Source: Bacillus sp. 1780r2a1
GTDB lineage: Bacteria; Bacillota; Bacilli; Bacillales; Bacillaceae_H
DNA: 64,000 bases
NCBI GenBank assembly: GCA_024134725.1
Contig: CP099863.1
Span: 3,903,258 to 3,967,257 of the forward strand
Reading direction: 5' to 3'
The first letter of the stretch is position 1. The number at the start of each line of letters is the position of its first letter. The notes beneath the pieces are model-generated. The model had not been told where the DNA came from and searched no databases. It was given only the letters and a program-made list of their open reading frames with translations. Shown in pieces: positions 51,444 to 61,922 of this stretch. A program made the position numbers and the translations under genes.

Positions 51444-52652
51444 TTAGACTGTTTGTAACTCACTTGTACTTTCTAGTTTGATATTATTTGCTTGTTTATA
51501 AATGTCGATTAGATTTTGTAGTGTTGTTTTTCTTGGATTTGCACTACAATTACCGTCTTTTAAAGCATCTTCTGCTAAGCGTTCAAGATCTGCATCTTTA
51601 ATATTGAAGCTGCTTAATGTAGGAATATTAGTATCTTTTATTAGCCTTTCTACTGCTTCTACTGCTTTTTCTGCAGCCTTCATAACAGATAACCCAGTAA
51701 TATTTTCACCCATTGCCACCGCAATATCTGCAAATCGTTCCGGACAAGCAACAAGGTTAAATTTCATTACGTAAGGAAGCAAAATAGCATTTGCTACTCC
51801 ATGAGGAACATCATAGTACCCGCCAAGCGGATGTGCTAAGGCATGTACATTCCCTAATCCTATTTGCGGGAAGGCCATACCAGCAATCATACTTCCAAGC
51901 ATAGTATTTTTTCTTGCTTCATAATTCTCCCCTTGAGAATAAGCCTGTCTAAGATTTTCACCAATTAGTTTAATAGCCTGTAAACTTAAAGCATCTGTAA
52001 TAGGCGAAGTACCATTCAATGCTCCTTTGGTCGTATAGGCTTCAATCGCATGAGTAAGAGCATCAATTCCAGTGGCAGCAGTAAGAGTAGGTGGTAATCC
52101 CATAGTTAAAAGTGGGTCTACTAAAGCTACAGCTGGTGCCATATGAGGGCTTCCTATACTAGCCTTCCAGTGTGTTTCCTCATTAGTAATAACTGCCCAT
52201 TGAGTGACTTCACTACCTGTCCCAGATGTAGTTGGGATAGTAATTACATCTGGTCCTTTTTTAGTAAATTCTTTACCACCGATATCATACTCATTAATAT
52301 CGCCGGTATTAACTATCATCATGCTAATAGCTTTACAACAATCCATAGCACTGCCTCCCCCTACTGCAATAAAGGAGTCACAGTGATTTGAATTAAAAAC
52401 CTCTATGCCTTTTACAACTGTAGCAGAAGGTGGATTTGGCGGAACTTCATCAAAAATAACGTAATCAATATTATGTTTATCTAAAGATTTTAAAATCACA
52501 TTAAGAAGGCCGGCATTAATAATGCCTTTATCCGTTACTATCAGCACTCTCTTATGCCCTCTAAAGCTTAACTCCTCACCAGCTAAACTGGCAGCATTTT
52601 TTCCAAATACGATTTTTGTTCCTAGATGAAATGTAAAAGTTTGTTCAACCAT
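51444..52652 (-). CDS. Iron-containing alcohol dehydrogenase (group III)
   Basis: NAD(P)-dependent alcohol oxidation or aldehyde reduction with a single metal. 402 residues; cofactor loop GGGSAMDCCKAI at 98, PTTSGTGSEVT at 140, metal ligands Asp197, His201 (GIDALTHAIEAY), His270 and His284 (VHALAHPLGGYYDVPHG). Start ATG 52652 is 7 bases from GGGGGAGGA. Follows the aldehyde dehydrogenase by 22 bases in one operon, so alcohol to aldehyde to acid can be run by the pair. Close relatives act on lactaldehyde, 1,2-propanediol, 1,3-propanediol or 4-hydroxybutyrate. Confidence 0.94.
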   Translation of the reverse strand: MVEQTFTFHLGTKIVFGKNAASLAGEELSFRGHKRVLIVTDKGIINAGLLNVILKSLDKHNIDYVIFDEVPPNPPSATVVKGIEVFNSNHCDSFIAVGGGSAMDCCKAISMMIVNTGDINEYDIGGKEFTKKGPDVITIPTTSGTGSEVTQWAVITNEETHWKASIGSPHMAPAVALVDPLLTMGLPPTLTAATGIDALTHAIEAYTTKGALNGTSPITDALSLQAIKLIGENLRQAYSQGENYEARKNTMLGSMIAGMAFPQIGLGNVHALAHPLGGYYDVPHGVANAILLPYVMKFNLVACPERFADIAVAMGENITGLSVMKAAEKAVEAVERLIKDTNIPTLSSFNIKDADLERLAEDALKDGNCSANPRKTTLQNLIDIYKQANNIKLESTSELQTV

Positions 52653-52674
52653 CAATGATTCCTCCCCCTAATAA

Positions 52675-54126
52675 TTAATTATATATGTTTAAACAATTCC
52701 TTAAGGCAATGCTCTTAACTTGTGTTAGCTCCTCTAATGCACCAATAAGGCCTTCTCTTCCACCATGACCACTCATTTTATATCCACCAAAGAATGCTAC
52801 ATCTGGTCTATAGACACCTGGGCCATTAACCGAAACGATTCCAGACTCAATTTGATAACTCATGTTTATAGCACGATTTACATCTCTTGTAAATACGGCA
52901 GCATTTAAACCATATATAGAACTATTAGCAATCTCTACAGCTTCCTCTTCGGAATGGAATGTTATAATCGGGAATACAGGTCCAAATATCTCCATATCAC
53001 GAGCGATATCATACTCAGGCTTAACATCAGTTAGAACCGTTGGTAAATACCAAGTATTATCGACAATCTCCCCTCCCAAAGCTACTTTAGCTCCCTGCTC
53101 AACTGTCTTTCGTACTTGCTGGTCTACTGTTTGCAGTGCATATTCATCGATTAGCGGACCAATATTTATACTTCTATCTAAAGGATTTCCATACTTAAGT
53201 TCTCTTAATCTATTAATCAATAAAGAAGTGAACTCCTCTTTTTTCGAATGATGTATAAGCATCCTTTTATTCGAACAACAAACTTGTCCATTCATAAGAG
53301 TTCTTCCAAAAATTGCATCATCCACTGCTAAATCAATATCCGCATCTTCAAATACAATAAATGGGTCATTACCACCTAATTCAAGCATTACCCTATTTAA
53401 ATTTTTGGCTGCTCCTGTAGCTACTTTAATACCAGTCTCTGTGCTCCCCGTTAAACTTATAGCATCTATTTTAGGGCTTTGAGCTAACACATCACCTATC
53501 AACCTTCCTGATCCCGTGACAATTTGTAACACATTTTCTGGAAGCCCCGCTTCATAAAGTAATTCTGTTAAAGATAAAATGGTTAGTGGAGCTGTATTTG
53601 CTGGCTTCACGATCATTACATTTCCCGTTGCTAATGCTGGGGCTACTTTATGAGAGAAAAGATCTACAGGAAAGTTAAAAGGAATAATTCCTACAACAAC
53701 ACCCAAAGGCTCTTTTCTCGTTAAGTAAACATCGTTTTCAATTCCCGCTTGATGGTCCAATGGAATATTAAGCCCATATAGTGACTTGGCATGTTCTGAA
53801 AAAGAGCGGAATAACCGTGCTGCAGTATCAATCTCCCACCCTGCTTGTTCAATTGGCTTTCCAATTTCTTTACTTAAAAGAGTAGCTAATTCATCACGTC
53901 TTTGTTCTACCAAATCTGCAAATCTTTGTAATATTTCTGTTCTTTTCCATACAGGAGTCCTAGCCCAACCCTTTTTTGCTTTTTGCGCTGCTTCTAATAC
54001 CTCTTCAATGTCTTGTAAACTTGCTTGAGGGATTGTACCAATTACTTCTTTTGTTGCTGGATTAAAAACTTCTGTCGTCTTTCCATCCTTGCTGCCATTC
54101 CAATTTCCTTTAGTATACATAAGCAT
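52675..54126 (-). CDS. NAD(P)-dependent aldehyde dehydrogenase
   Basis: Oxidises an aldehyde to the acid. 483 residues; Asn151 (IIPFNFPVD), general base Glu249 (VMLELGGND), nucleophile Cys283 in GQVCCSNKRM. The overall pattern is that of lactaldehyde or succinate-semialdehyde dehydrogenases; the substrate is not decided. GGAGG lies 8 bases before the ATG. First gene of the operon with the iron alcohol dehydrogenase; a strong promoter with LacI-type operator 6 precedes it. Confidence 0.95.
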   Translation of the reverse strand: MLMYTKGNWNGSKDGKTTEVFNPATKEVIGTIPQASLQDIEEVLEAAQKAKKGWARTPVWKRTEILQRFADLVEQRRDELATLLSKEIGKPIEQAGWEIDTAARLFRSFSEHAKSLYGLNIPLDHQAGIENDVYLTRKEPLGVVVGIIPFNFPVDLFSHKVAPALATGNVMIVKPANTAPLTILSLTELLYEAGLPENVLQIVTGSGRLIGDVLAQSPKIDAISLTGSTETGIKVATGAAKNLNRVMLELGGNDPFIVFEDADIDLAVDDAIFGRTLMNGQVCCSNKRMLIHHSKKEEFTSLLINRLRELKYGNPLDRSINIGPLIDEYALQTVDQQVRKTVEQGAKVALGGEIVDNTWYLPTVLTDVKPEYDIARDMEIFGPVFPIITFHSEEEAVEIANSSIYGLNAAVFTRDVNRAINMSYQIESGIVSVNGPGVYRPDVAFFGGYKMSGHGGREGLIGALEELTQVKSIALRNCLNIYN

Positions 54127-54194
54127 AGAAACTACCTCCTCTGGTTAATCATCTTCTAGAATAAAAAATTGTAATCCCTTACATTTCATTTTTT

Positions 54195-54210
54195 AGTATA
54201 CCGGTTTCTT
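54195..54210. promoter_or_regulatory. LacI-type operator 6 (aldehyde dehydrogenase operon)
   Basis: AGTATACCGGTTTCTT, beginning 6 bases after the -10, 69 bases upstream of the start codon; the copy nearest to the consensus. Confidence 0.87.
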
Positions 54211-54216
54211 ATTTTC

Positions 54217-54246
54217 ATTATATTACCTACGGATAAATCCAGTCAA
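54217..54246 (-). promoter_or_regulatory. Promoter of aldehyde dehydrogenase operon
   Basis: Minus-strand TTGACT, 18 bases, TATAAT, the same -35 and spacing as the promoter at 49461. Confidence 0.8.
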
Positions 54247-54713
54247 TATTTTTTAAAATATTCAGTTATATTTCTTTGCAATTATAATATAAAACCTTAT
54301 ATTTATAGCTGTTTTACTGGTTATCTTGAATAAATAGAATAAAAATAAATAATTAAGCCTAATCCATAATAAGGATAATCGTTGAGGAATTTCTATAATT
54401 TAAAAGAATATTAGTAAACCATTCTACTAATGAACTAAATATTTAAAGCCGGAGTTTAAATTGATAAATTAAATAATAAATTTCCTAAAAAAAGACGAAA
54501 CATGTTTTAAACAAATGCTAAAATAATTATAAATTCAAAGGCTTTAGCGCCAAGCATTTAAGGAATATTTAATTATTTTCTACACTTTCGTATGCAATAG
54601 TAAGAATTTTAAAAAATCAGTAAATATATACTTAGATTAAAACTTTATGTTCTATTAAACATTTTATAGGATTTACTATATAGCACTTATAACAAAAACA
54701 TGGACATAAATAA

Positions 54714-54744
54714 AGGAAAGCTGACCTGAAAGGTCAGCTTTCCT
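54714..54744 (-). terminator. Terminator of the his operon
   Basis: Stem AGGAAAGCTGACCT/AGGTCAGCTTTCCT, 3-nt loop, then TTTATTTAT on the minus strand. Confidence 0.88.
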
Positions 54745-54745
54745 A

Positions 54746-55375
54746 TTACTTCGCATGTCTTTCTTTTAATACTGCTAAGACATCATCAAGCGGAAGCTTT
54801 TGCTCACGAAGAAGTACCAATACGTGATAGAACAAGTCCGCTACTTCCCATTTTAATTCTTCATGATCACGGTTTTTGGCAGCAATAATTACTTCGCCTG
54901 CTTCCTCACCGACTTTTTTCAAGATTTTATCGACACCTTTATCAAATAAATAAGTTGTGTATGCACCTTCTGGCATTTCCGCTTCGCGCTTCGCGATTAC
55001 TGATTCCAATTCATTAATAATATCAAAACGCCCTGATTGAGGAGACGCACTTTCATCTTCTAACAAGTTTTCATTAAAGCAGCTGTACGCACCTGTATGA
55101 CAAGCAGGCCCATTTGGATTTACTTTTACAACAATCGAATCCGCATCACAATCATATGTCATCGCGACGATTTGCTGTGTATTTCCAGATGTTGCTCCCT
55201 TGTGCCAAAGTTCTTGACGAGAGCGGCTGAAAAACCACGTTTCTTTTGTTTCAATAGATTTTTTTAGCGATTCTTCATTCATATAAGCTAGAGTCAGCAC
55301 TTCTTTACTAACCGCGTCCTGGACAATTGCTGGGACTAATCCATCTTCATTGAATTTAACGTTTTCCACCTTCAT
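54746..55375 (-). CDS. hisIE: Phosphoribosyl-AMP cyclohydrolase / phosphoribosyl-ATP pyrophosphatase (fused)
   Basis: Bifunctional enzyme for steps 2 and 3 of histidine synthesis. 209 residues: cyclohydrolase (1-110) with zinc/magnesium motifs [22 protein letters not shown], and pyrophosphatase (115-209) with [14 protein letters not shown] and the helical C-terminus. Last gene of the operon; its ATG overlaps the hisF stop by 4 bases. Confidence 0.97.
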   Translation of the reverse strand: MKVENVKFNEDGLVPAIVQDAVSKEVLTLAYMNEESLKKSIETKETWFFSRSRQELWHKGATSGNTQQIVAMTYDCDADSIVVKVNPNGPACHTGAYSCFNENLLEDESASPQSGRFDIINELESVIAKREAEMPEGAYTTYLFDKGVDKILKKVGEEAGEVIIAAKNRDHEELKWEVADLFYHVLVLLREQKLPLDDVLAVLKERHAK

Positions 55376-56130
55376 CGAATGCTCACTCCTTGTTGTTTTG
55401 CATAGGTTTTAATTTCTTTAACAGACGTTTCTTTATAGTGAAAAATAGATGCTGCTAGGCCTGCATCCGCTTTCCCTTCCGTAAATACATCCACGAAATC
55501 TTGACCATTTCCTGCGCCTCCTGAAGCAATAACAGGGATGCTTACCGCTTCACTTACAGCTTTTGTTAATGCTAAGTTAAAGCCGGACTTGGCACCGTCT
55601 TGGTCCATACTTGTTAACAGGATCTCACCGGCACCGCGTTTGACAACTTCTTGCGCCCAAGCAACCACTTCCCATTCTGTTGCGTTGCGTCCACCGTGCG
55701 TATACACGCGCCAAGAGCCTAATTCTTCATCATATTTTGCATCAATAGCTACTACAATGCACTGTGCTCCAAAGAAGTTTGACCCTTCCGTAATAAGGTC
55801 TGGATTTAAGACGGCAGCGGTGTTTAACGATACTTTATCTGCACCTGCTCGCAGCATTCGCTTCATATCCTCAACCGCATTAATCCCTCCACCTACTGTA
55901 AACGGAATGGCCAGCTGTGCCGCTACTTCTTCTACTACGTGAACCATCGTTTTACGCCCTTCGTGAGATGCTGAAATATCTAAGAAAACAAGCTCATCTG
56001 CGCCTTCTTCATCATAGAATTTTGCCAATTCTACAGGATCACCAGCATCTTTTAGCTCTACAAACTGAACACCCTTTACTACGCGCCCTTCCTTTACGTC
56101 TAAGCAAGGAATAATACGCTTCGTAATCAT
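55372..56130 (-). CDS. hisF: Imidazole glycerol phosphate synthase cyclase subunit
   Basis: Uses ammonia from HisH to close the imidazole ring. 252-residue (beta/alpha)8 barrel with catalytic Asp11 ([13 protein letters not shown]) and Asp130 (VVAIDAKYD). Overlaps hisA and hisIE by 4 bases each (ATGA), so the operon is tightly coupled. Confidence 0.98.
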   Translation of the reverse strand: MITKRIIPCLDVKEGRVVKGVQFVELKDAGDPVELAKFYDEEGADELVFLDISASHEGRKTMVHVVEEVAAQLAIPFTVGGGINAVEDMKRMLRAGADKVSLNTAAVLNPDLITEGSNFFGAQCIVVAIDAKYDEELGSWRVYTHGGRNATEWEVVAWAQEVVKRGAGEILLTSMDQDGAKSGFNLALTKAVSEAVSIPVIASGGAGNGQDFVDVFTEGKADAGLAASIFHYKETSVKEIKTYAKQQGVSIR

Positions 56131-56861
56131 GATGTCACCTCTTCAAGCGCTTGGCTTACCGTAAATTGATTTGTGTACAGTGCTTTCCCAACAATCGCAC
56201 CCACCACTCCGTCTTTTTCATACGCTTGTAGTGCTTTTAAATCTTCTAATTTACTTACGCCTCCTGATGCGATAACGCTTTTACCTGTTGCTTTCGCCAT
56301 GCTGACAATACCTTCAATGTTTGGACCTGAAAGCATACCGTCTGTTGAAATATCCGTGAAAATAAACGTTTCAGCACCTGCTTCTGCAAGCTCTTTTCCA
56401 AGCTCCGTTGCTTTTACGGTTGACGTTTCAAGCCAGCCTTCCGTTGCTACATAGCCATCACGAGCATCAATTCCAATTGCAATTTTTTCACCGTATTGAC
56501 GAAGCATCTTTTTAACAAACTCAGGATTAGAAATCGCTGCGCTTCCTAAAATCACTCGGTCAATTCCGTTTTCCAAGTAGTACGCTACGTCTTCTTCAGA
56601 ACGAATCCCGCCACCAATCTGTACATTGACTCCAAGCTTTTTCTTAACCTCAAGAACAAACTCATTGTTTACTCGTTTTGCTGCTTTGGCACCGTCTAAG
56701 TCCACCATGTGAATCCACTTCGCACCTTCACCAGCAAATTGTGCTGCCATATCGACTGGTGAATCTCCGTATACCGTTTCTTTATCATAATCTCCTTGCA
56801 AAAGACGAACGCATTTTCCGCCACGCATATCGATTGCTGGATAAATTGAAAAGTTATTCAT
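56127..56861 (-). CDS. hisA: ProFAR isomerase (phosphoribosylformimino-AICAR-P isomerase)
   Basis: Amadori isomerase of histidine synthesis. 244-residue barrel; Asp11 ([14 protein letters not shown]) and Asp132 ([10 protein letters not shown]) are the catalytic pair; [13 protein letters not shown] marks the phosphate site. Four bases after hisH. Confidence 0.98.
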   Translation of the reverse strand: MNNFSIYPAIDMRGGKCVRLLQGDYDKETVYGDSPVDMAAQFAGEGAKWIHMVDLDGAKAAKRVNNEFVLEVKKKLGVNVQIGGGIRSEEDVAYYLENGIDRVILGSAAISNPEFVKKMLRQYGEKIAIGIDARDGYVATEGWLETSTVKATELGKELAEAGAETFIFTDISTDGMLSGPNIEGIVSMAKATGKSVIASGGVSKLEDLKALQAYEKDGVVGAIVGKALYTNQFTVSQALEEVTS

Positions 56862-56865
56862 GAGT

Positions 56866-57495
56866 TCAACCTCTTCCTTCTACAAAGTTTGCATAGTTTT
56901 GTAAAATCGCCATGCCAATTTCACTGCTCTTCTCAGGGTGAAACTGCGTGCCAAATACGTTTTCTTTTCCAACAACTGCTGGAACGTCAACATCATATGA
57001 GCTTGTTGCTAGAAGCACGTCTTGATCATCTGTCTTTACATAATAAGAATGCACGAAATATACGTGGCCTTCCTCAATGCCTGCTAGCAAAGGTGAGTTT
57101 ACATGCATATGTAAGGAATTCCATCCCATATGAGGGACTTTATAAGCTTCACCTTCTGGAGTCACTCCAGGCAGCAGTTCAACACGTCCTTTTAAGAAAC
57201 CAAGGCCCGTCGTCTTACCATTTTCATCACTTTCCTCAAACAGAAGCTGCATTCCCAAACAAATCCCTAAGAGTGGCTTGCCACTTTTCACTTCTTCTTT
57301 TATAAAAGCTGTAAGGTTTGTTTCATTCAGCTGTTCCATTGCATCTTTAAATGATCCAACACCAGGCAAGATATACCCTTTTGCTTTACGCAATTCGCTT
57401 GGCTCAGATGAAATAAAGTAGTCATAGTCTAAACGTTCAAGTGCTTTGCTTACGCTATACAAGTTCCCCATCCCATAGTCAATAATACCAATCAT
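56866..57495 (-). CDS. hisH: Imidazole glycerol phosphate synthase glutaminase subunit
   Basis: Class I glutaminase that supplies ammonia to HisF. 209 residues; nucleophile Cys79 ([11 protein letters not shown]), His and Glu in [11 protein letters not shown]. The ATG follows the hisB stop directly. Confidence 0.97.
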   Translation of the reverse strand: MIGIIDYGMGNLYSVSKALERLDYDYFISSEPSELRKAKGYILPGVGSFKDAMEQLNETNLTAFIKEEVKSGKPLLGICLGMQLLFEESDENGKTTGLGFLKGRVELLPGVTPEGEAYKVPHMGWNSLHMHVNSPLLAGIEEGHVYFVHSYYVKTDDQDVLLATSSYDVDVPAVVGKENVFGTQFHPEKSSEIGMAILQNYANFVEGRG

Positions 57496-58080
57496 TTACA
57501 ACATTCCTTTCGTTGATGGTACTCCTTTGACGCGAGGATCAACCGTTGTTGCTTCATCTAATGCTCTCGCCAATGCTTTGAATACCGCTTCAATGATATG
57601 ATGTGTATTTTGGCCATAGTGAACGATAACGTGCAGGTTCATGCGTGATTCAAGCGCAAACTTCCATAAAAATTCATATACTAGTTCCGTATCAAAGGTA
57701 CCCACGCGTGATGCTGGAATATCGCCTTTAAATTCAAAATGAGGTCGGTTACTTAAATCAACTACGACTTGTGCTAACGCATCATCCATTGGAACAAATG
57801 CATTTCCGTAGCGCTTAATCCCTTTTTTATCACCAAGTGCTTCTTTAAACGCATGTCCTAAACAGATGCCAATATCTTCTGTTGTGTGGTGATCATCAAT
57901 TTCAATGTCCCCTACAGCTTTTACATCTAAGTTAAACTGACCATGCTTTGTGAATAAATCCAGCATGTGGTTTAAAAACGGAACACCCGTATCAATTCCT
58001 GCTTCCCCTTCTCCATCAATGCCAATGGCCAGTGAAATATCCGTCTCATTTGTTGTGCGTTTAATACTAGCTTCTCTCAT
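57496..58080 (-). CDS. hisB: Imidazoleglycerol-phosphate dehydratase
   Basis: Manganese enzyme of histidine synthesis, monofunctional (no phosphatase domain). 194 residues; metal-binding repeats VPFLNHMLDLFTKHG and DDHHTTEDIGICLG, then HVIVHYGQNTHHIIEAVFKA. Two adjacent ATGs; the second (58080) has GAGGG 7 bases upstream. Confidence 0.97.
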   Translation of the reverse strand: MREASIKRTTNETDISLAIGIDGEGEAGIDTGVPFLNHMLDLFTKHGQFNLDVKAVGDIEIDDHHTTEDIGICLGHAFKEALGDKKGIKRYGNAFVPMDDALAQVVVDLSNRPHFEFKGDIPASRVGTFDTELVYEFLWKFALESRMNLHVIVHYGQNTHHIIEAVFKALARALDEATTVDPRVKGVPSTKGML

Positions 58081-58100
58081 CATGTAACCCTCTCTTTGCT

Positions 58101-59369
58101 TTATTTTTTGAATCGTTCTTCGACTGCTCGAGCGTGTGCCTCTAATCCTTCTAACCTTGCAAAAGCGGCAATTTTCGAACTATTATCTTTGAGCGCCTGC
58201 TCGCTATATGAAATGATGCTTGATTTTTTTACAAATGAATCAACGGATAGCGGACTTGAAAACTTAGCCGTTCCGTTCGTTGGTAGTACATGGTTTGGGC
58301 CAGCAAAATAATCTCCTACGGGCTCTGAGCTATATCTACCTAGAAAGATAGCTCCAGCATGACGAATTTTCCCGAGTATCGTCATCGGTTCATCTGTCAT
58401 AATTTCAAGATGTTCCGGAGCCAATTTATTAACTACATCAATCGCTTGATTAAGCTCTTCTGTGACATAAATTGCACCATACTCTTGAATAGATGCTTCA
58501 GCAATTGCTTTTCGAGGTAGCGTTTCAAGCTGTTTTTGAACCTCTTGTGCTACGGCTTCTGCTAGATTTAAAGAAGGTGTTACCAAAACGCTAGATGCCA
58601 ACCGATCATGTTCTGCTTGTGATAACAAATCAGCTGCCACTTCATTTGGTCTTGCTGTATCGTCTGCTAATACAACAATTTCACTCGGTCCAGCAATCGA
58701 ATCAATATCAACTAATCCGTATACTTCTCTTTTGGCTAAAGCCACATAAATGTTTCCTGGGCCCACAATTTTATCGACCGCTTCAATTGTTTCTGTTCCA
58801 TATGCCAATGCTCCGATGGCTTGTGCTCCGCCAACTTTATAAATTTCTTCTACACCTAGTTCCGTAGCAGCAACAAGAACACCAGCCGGTAATGAACCGT
58901 CTTTTTGCACAGGTGATACCATGACAATACGCTTAACACCCGCTACCTGAGCAGGAATAACGTTCATCAACACGGATGATGGATACGCAGCTAAACCGCC
59001 CGGAACGTAGACACCAACGGCATCTAAAGGGGTCACCTTCTGCCCCAGGATCGTGCCATCTTCTTTTGTTACCATCCAAGATTGCGTAATCATGCGCTCA
59101 TGGTAGTCACGGATATTAGCCGCAGCCTCGTTAATAATCTGAATGGTTTCATTATCAATAGCTTCGTACGCATGCTTACGCTCTGCATCCGACACTTTCA
59201 ACGCTTCTAACGATACACCGTCAAATTTTTCTGTATATGAAAACAGAGCTTGATCTCCTGTATCTTTAACGTCTTTAAGAATGGTAAGCACGGCTTCACG
59301 CTGTGCTCCTGTCCCCTGATCAATCGTACGTTTTAAACTAACGCTTTCCGTCACGCGTGTAATCTTCAT
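58101..59369 (-). CDS. hisD: Histidinol dehydrogenase
   Basis: Zinc enzyme oxidising histidinol to histidine. 422 residues; signature region [20 protein letters not shown] and [17 protein letters not shown] (His zinc ligand). The frame reaches an ATG at 59387 overlapping hisG, but GAGGTG stands 7 bases before the ATG at 59369, which is preferred. Confidence 0.97.
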   Translation of the reverse strand: MKITRVTESVSLKRTIDQGTGAQREAVLTILKDVKDTGDQALFSYTEKFDGVSLEALKVSDAERKHAYEAIDNETIQIINEAAANIRDYHERMITQSWMVTKEDGTILGQKVTPLDAVGVYVPGGLAAYPSSVLMNVIPAQVAGVKRIVMVSPVQKDGSLPAGVLVAATELGVEEIYKVGGAQAIGALAYGTETIEAVDKIVGPGNIYVALAKREVYGLVDIDSIAGPSEIVVLADDTARPNEVAADLLSQAEHDRLASSVLVTPSLNLAEAVAQEVQKQLETLPRKAIAEASIQEYGAIYVTEELNQAIDVVNKLAPEHLEIMTDEPMTILGKIRHAGAIFLGRYSSEPVGDYFAGPNHVLPTNGTAKFSSPLSVDSFVKKSSIISYSEQALKDNSSKIAAFARLEGLEAHARAVEERFKK

Positions 59370-59383
59370 CAAATTCACCTCAT

Positions 59384-60016
59384 TCATGATGCTTCGACAA
59401 CTTTTGATAGTCGGTTGACTAAATCATCAATTCGTTCATCTTTTAACCGGTAGCTAACTGGGTTTACAATTAATCGAGACGTAATATCACCGATATGCTC
59501 TAGTTCAACCAAGCCGTTTTCCTGTAGCGTTCTTCCTGTTGAAACGATATCAACAATACGATCAGCTAAGCCGATAAGCGGTGCTAACTCAATTGATCCA
59601 TTTAGCTTAATAATTTCAACCTGCTCTCCTTGCTCTCGAAAGTAAGTGGAAGCAACGTTCGGATATTTTGTCGCTACTTTTTGAGCAATCTCTGAATTTT
59701 TCGTATTGGGTAAGCCAGCCACAGCAAGATGACATTTGCTAATTTGTAAGTCTAAGAGTTCATAGACATCTCTTTCTTCTTCAAGCATTACGTCTTTTCC
59801 TGCAATACCTAAATCAGCTACGCCGTATTCTACATAAGTCGTTACGTCCATTGGCTTTGCTAAAATAAAGCGCATATTCTCTTCTGGAATATCAACAATT
59901 AATTTACGTGAGTCATCAAACTCTGGCGGAAGTTGAAAACCTGCTTGACGCAAAAGCTGGGCAGCTTCTTCAAATATTCTTCCTTTTGGCATCGCAATTG
60001 TTAGTAGTTCAGTCAT
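59384..60016 (-). CDS. hisG: ATP phosphoribosyltransferase catalytic subunit (short form)
   Basis: First step of histidine synthesis. 210 residues, the short form lacking the regulatory C-terminal domain, which needs HisZ; hisZ is directly upstream with one-base overlap (TAATG). Motifs [20 protein letters not shown] and [14 protein letters not shown] are present. Confidence 0.97.
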   Translation of the reverse strand: MTELLTIAMPKGRIFEEAAQLLRQAGFQLPPEFDDSRKLIVDIPEENMRFILAKPMDVTTYVEYGVADLGIAGKDVMLEEERDVYELLDLQISKCHLAVAGLPNTKNSEIAQKVATKYPNVASTYFREQGEQVEIIKLNGSIELAPLIGLADRIVDIVSTGRTLQENGLVELEHIGDITSRLIVNPVSYRLKDERIDDLVNRLSKVVEAS

Positions 60017-61197
60017 TATTGTCCCCCCTTGCCACGTTTACCAATAAGAAACGATACTTCTTCAAAACCAGCTGTAAACACATCGACATCATCAACGCCT
60101 ACAATGTCTTGCACAACGACGCGTTTGCCTGCACGTCTTTGTTCAGCCGCAAGTGCTAACGCTTCTGATAACCGTTCTTGACTATATAAAACACCGTAAA
60201 CAGGTACTTCTTCGTATACTTCTTCATCTAGTGCTTCAATTAAACGGTCAAGCTGAATGCCAAATCCAGTTGCCGGTGTTTTCGTTGAAAATTGTTCTAA
60301 TAATTGATCATAACGCCCACCGTTTCCGATATGAAAACCTACGTGCTCAGCAAACACTTCAAATAGAATGCCAGTATAATAGCTCATGTGACTTACAAGG
60401 TTGAAGTCAATTTTAATTTCTTCCGTTACGCCATAAGCAGCCAGCATGTTCCAAAGGCTCTGAAGATCCTCAGCAAGCTTTTTACCTTCTTTATTTTCAA
60501 CAAGCTCAATGGCTTCTTTAATTTTTTCTTCTCCGCCACGTAAATTTAAAAGTTGTAAAAGGCGCTGCTTGTCAATGGAAGAAAGGTTTAAACTCTTCAC
60601 ATGGTTACGATAACCAACATAATTTTTCTCATATAAAAAGCGGCGTAAAACATTGGCACGTTCTTCGTTCCCGACAATTTCTAAGAACAATGAGTTCACA
60701 AATCCAATGTGGCCGATGGCTACTTTAAACGATTTTAGCCCAGCACGTTTTAATGCATTAATCATCAGCGCAATCACTTCTGCATCGCTACTCATTGTTG
60801 CATCACCAATTAACTCAACACCGATTTGCTCAAACTCTGCCGGTCGACCACCTTCACGCTGCTGAGCTCGAAATACATTTGCTTCATACGCCAGGCGAAG
60901 CGGTGAGTTATTCAAAAGTTTTGAAGCGGCCACGCGTGCAAAGGGCGTCGTCATATCAGGGCGTAAAACAAGCGTATGACCTTCTTTATCTAATAATTTA
61001 AATAATTGTTGATCTAAAATGGCCGATGCGCTTCCAACTGTTTCAAAGTATTCAAGAGTAGGAGTCGCCATATATTGATAGCCCCAGCTACTAATTTCTT
61101 CTGCTAACTGATTTCGAACTTGCTTTTTCTTTTCAAAAAGAGATGGTAATGTATCTCTCATCCCTAAGGGTTTTTCAAACATAAACAGCTTTGACAT
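60016..61197 (-). CDS. hisZ: ATP phosphoribosyltransferase regulatory subunit
   Basis: Histidyl-tRNA-synthetase-like protein that activates short-form HisG and senses histidine. 393 residues from ATG 61197 (AAGGAAG 7 bases upstream); motif 2-like [16 protein letters not shown] near 77 and motif 3-like [13 protein letters not shown] are visible, while the anticodon domain is reduced. First gene of the his operon. Confidence 0.95.
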   Translation of the reverse strand: MSKLFMFEKPLGMRDTLPSLFEKKKQVRNQLAEEISSWGYQYMATPTLEYFETVGSASAILDQQLFKLLDKEGHTLVLRPDMTTPFARVAASKLLNNSPLRLAYEANVFRAQQREGGRPAEFEQIGVELIGDATMSSDAEVIALMINALKRAGLKSFKVAIGHIGFVNSLFLEIVGNEERANVLRRFLYEKNYVGYRNHVKSLNLSSIDKQRLLQLLNLRGGEEKIKEAIELVENKEGKKLAEDLQSLWNMLAAYGVTEEIKIDFNLVSHMSYYTGILFEVFAEHVGFHIGNGGRYDQLLEQFSTKTPATGFGIQLDRLIEALDEEVYEEVPVYGVLYSQERLSEALALAAEQRRAGKRVVVQDIVGVDDVDVFTAGFEEVSFLIGKRGKGGQ

Positions 61198-61321
61198 TAT
61201 GACACTTCCTTTTCTCAACTTGTTTGCATCTATCTCTATATAAACCACTACTTTTAATCATAAAAGGTTTTTACTTTACCACACTAATGTATTAGCGAAA
61301 TAATAAATTAAAGTTATTAGT

Positions 61322-61350
61322 AGTTTACACCCCTTATAGGTAATCGTCAA
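61322..61350 (-). promoter_or_regulatory. his operon promoter candidate
   Basis: Minus-strand TTGACG, 17 bases, TAAACT, about 125 bases upstream of hisZ. No T-box or attenuator was seen in the leader. Confidence 0.6.
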
Positions 61351-61374
61351 CTCATATAGCGCTATTTTCTTACA

Positions 61375-61407
61375 GAAAAAGCCACTCCTTAGCGATAAGT
61401 CGTGGCT
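61375..61407 (-). terminator. Terminator overlapping yvoF stop codon
   Basis: AGCCAC/GTGGCT with inner CTTA/TAAG pairs, then TTTTT on the minus strand. The 5' arm includes the last codons of yvoF. Confidence 0.8.
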
Positions 61408-61922
61408 GATTTGTTTTCTTCTGTGCGCTTTTGCATTTCTTCTTTTGTATAAATGACCCTCATTGGATTTCCTCCAACAAAAGAGCCAGGCTCTACGTTT
61501 CTATGTACAACTGTGCCAGCAGCAACAATTGCTCCGTTACCGATTATTACTCCAGGTAAGATTGTGCTATTAGCTCCAACCATTACCTCATCACCAATGA
61601 TCACATCACCAAGTCGATATTCTTTAATTAAATATTCATGGGCGAGGATCGTTGTATTGTATCCAATAACTGAGTTTCTTCCAACCGTGATCTTCTCTGG
61701 AAACATAATATCAAGCATAACCATCAATCCAAAAGAAGTTTGAGGCCCTACCTTCATCCGTAAGAACGTGCGGTAAAGCCAGTTTTTAAATGATAAAAAA
61801 GGAGCATAGCGAGCGAGCTGAATCACAATAAAATTACGCATCACCTTCCAAAATGGAACGGTTTTGTAGACGTGCCAGAGCGAATTAGGTCCTTCGACAG
61901 GAAACCGTTTCGTCTTTCTCAC
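61389..61922 (-). CDS. yvoF: Hexapeptide-repeat acetyltransferase (YvoF)
   Basis: Left-handed beta-helix acyltransferase of the xenobiotic/maltose acetyltransferase type; substrate unknown. 177 residues; the hexapeptide turns ([36 protein letters not shown], then [13 protein letters not shown]) and the end block GGNPMRVIY are clear. The start is a GTG overlapping the ppaX stop (GTGA); an ATG at 61943 lies inside ppaX and has no better ribosome site. Confidence 0.9.
   Translation of the reverse strand: MRKTKRFPVEGPNSLWHVYKTVPFWKVMRNFIVIQLARYAPFLSFKNWLYRTFLRMKVGPQTSFGLMVMLDIMFPEKITVGRNSVIGYNTTILAHEYLIKEYRLGDVIIGDEVMVGANSTILPGVIIGNGAIVAAGTVVHRNVEPGSFVGGNPMRVIYTKEEMQKRTEENKSATTYR

Larger units (their letters stand above)
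54127..54745. other. Right border region of the catabolic island
   Basis: 619 AT-rich bases. The left part has operator 6 and the aldehyde dehydrogenase promoter, the right end the his-operon terminator (54714). The stretch 54250-54710 shows no gene, repeat or RNA that I can name. Confidence 0.65.
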
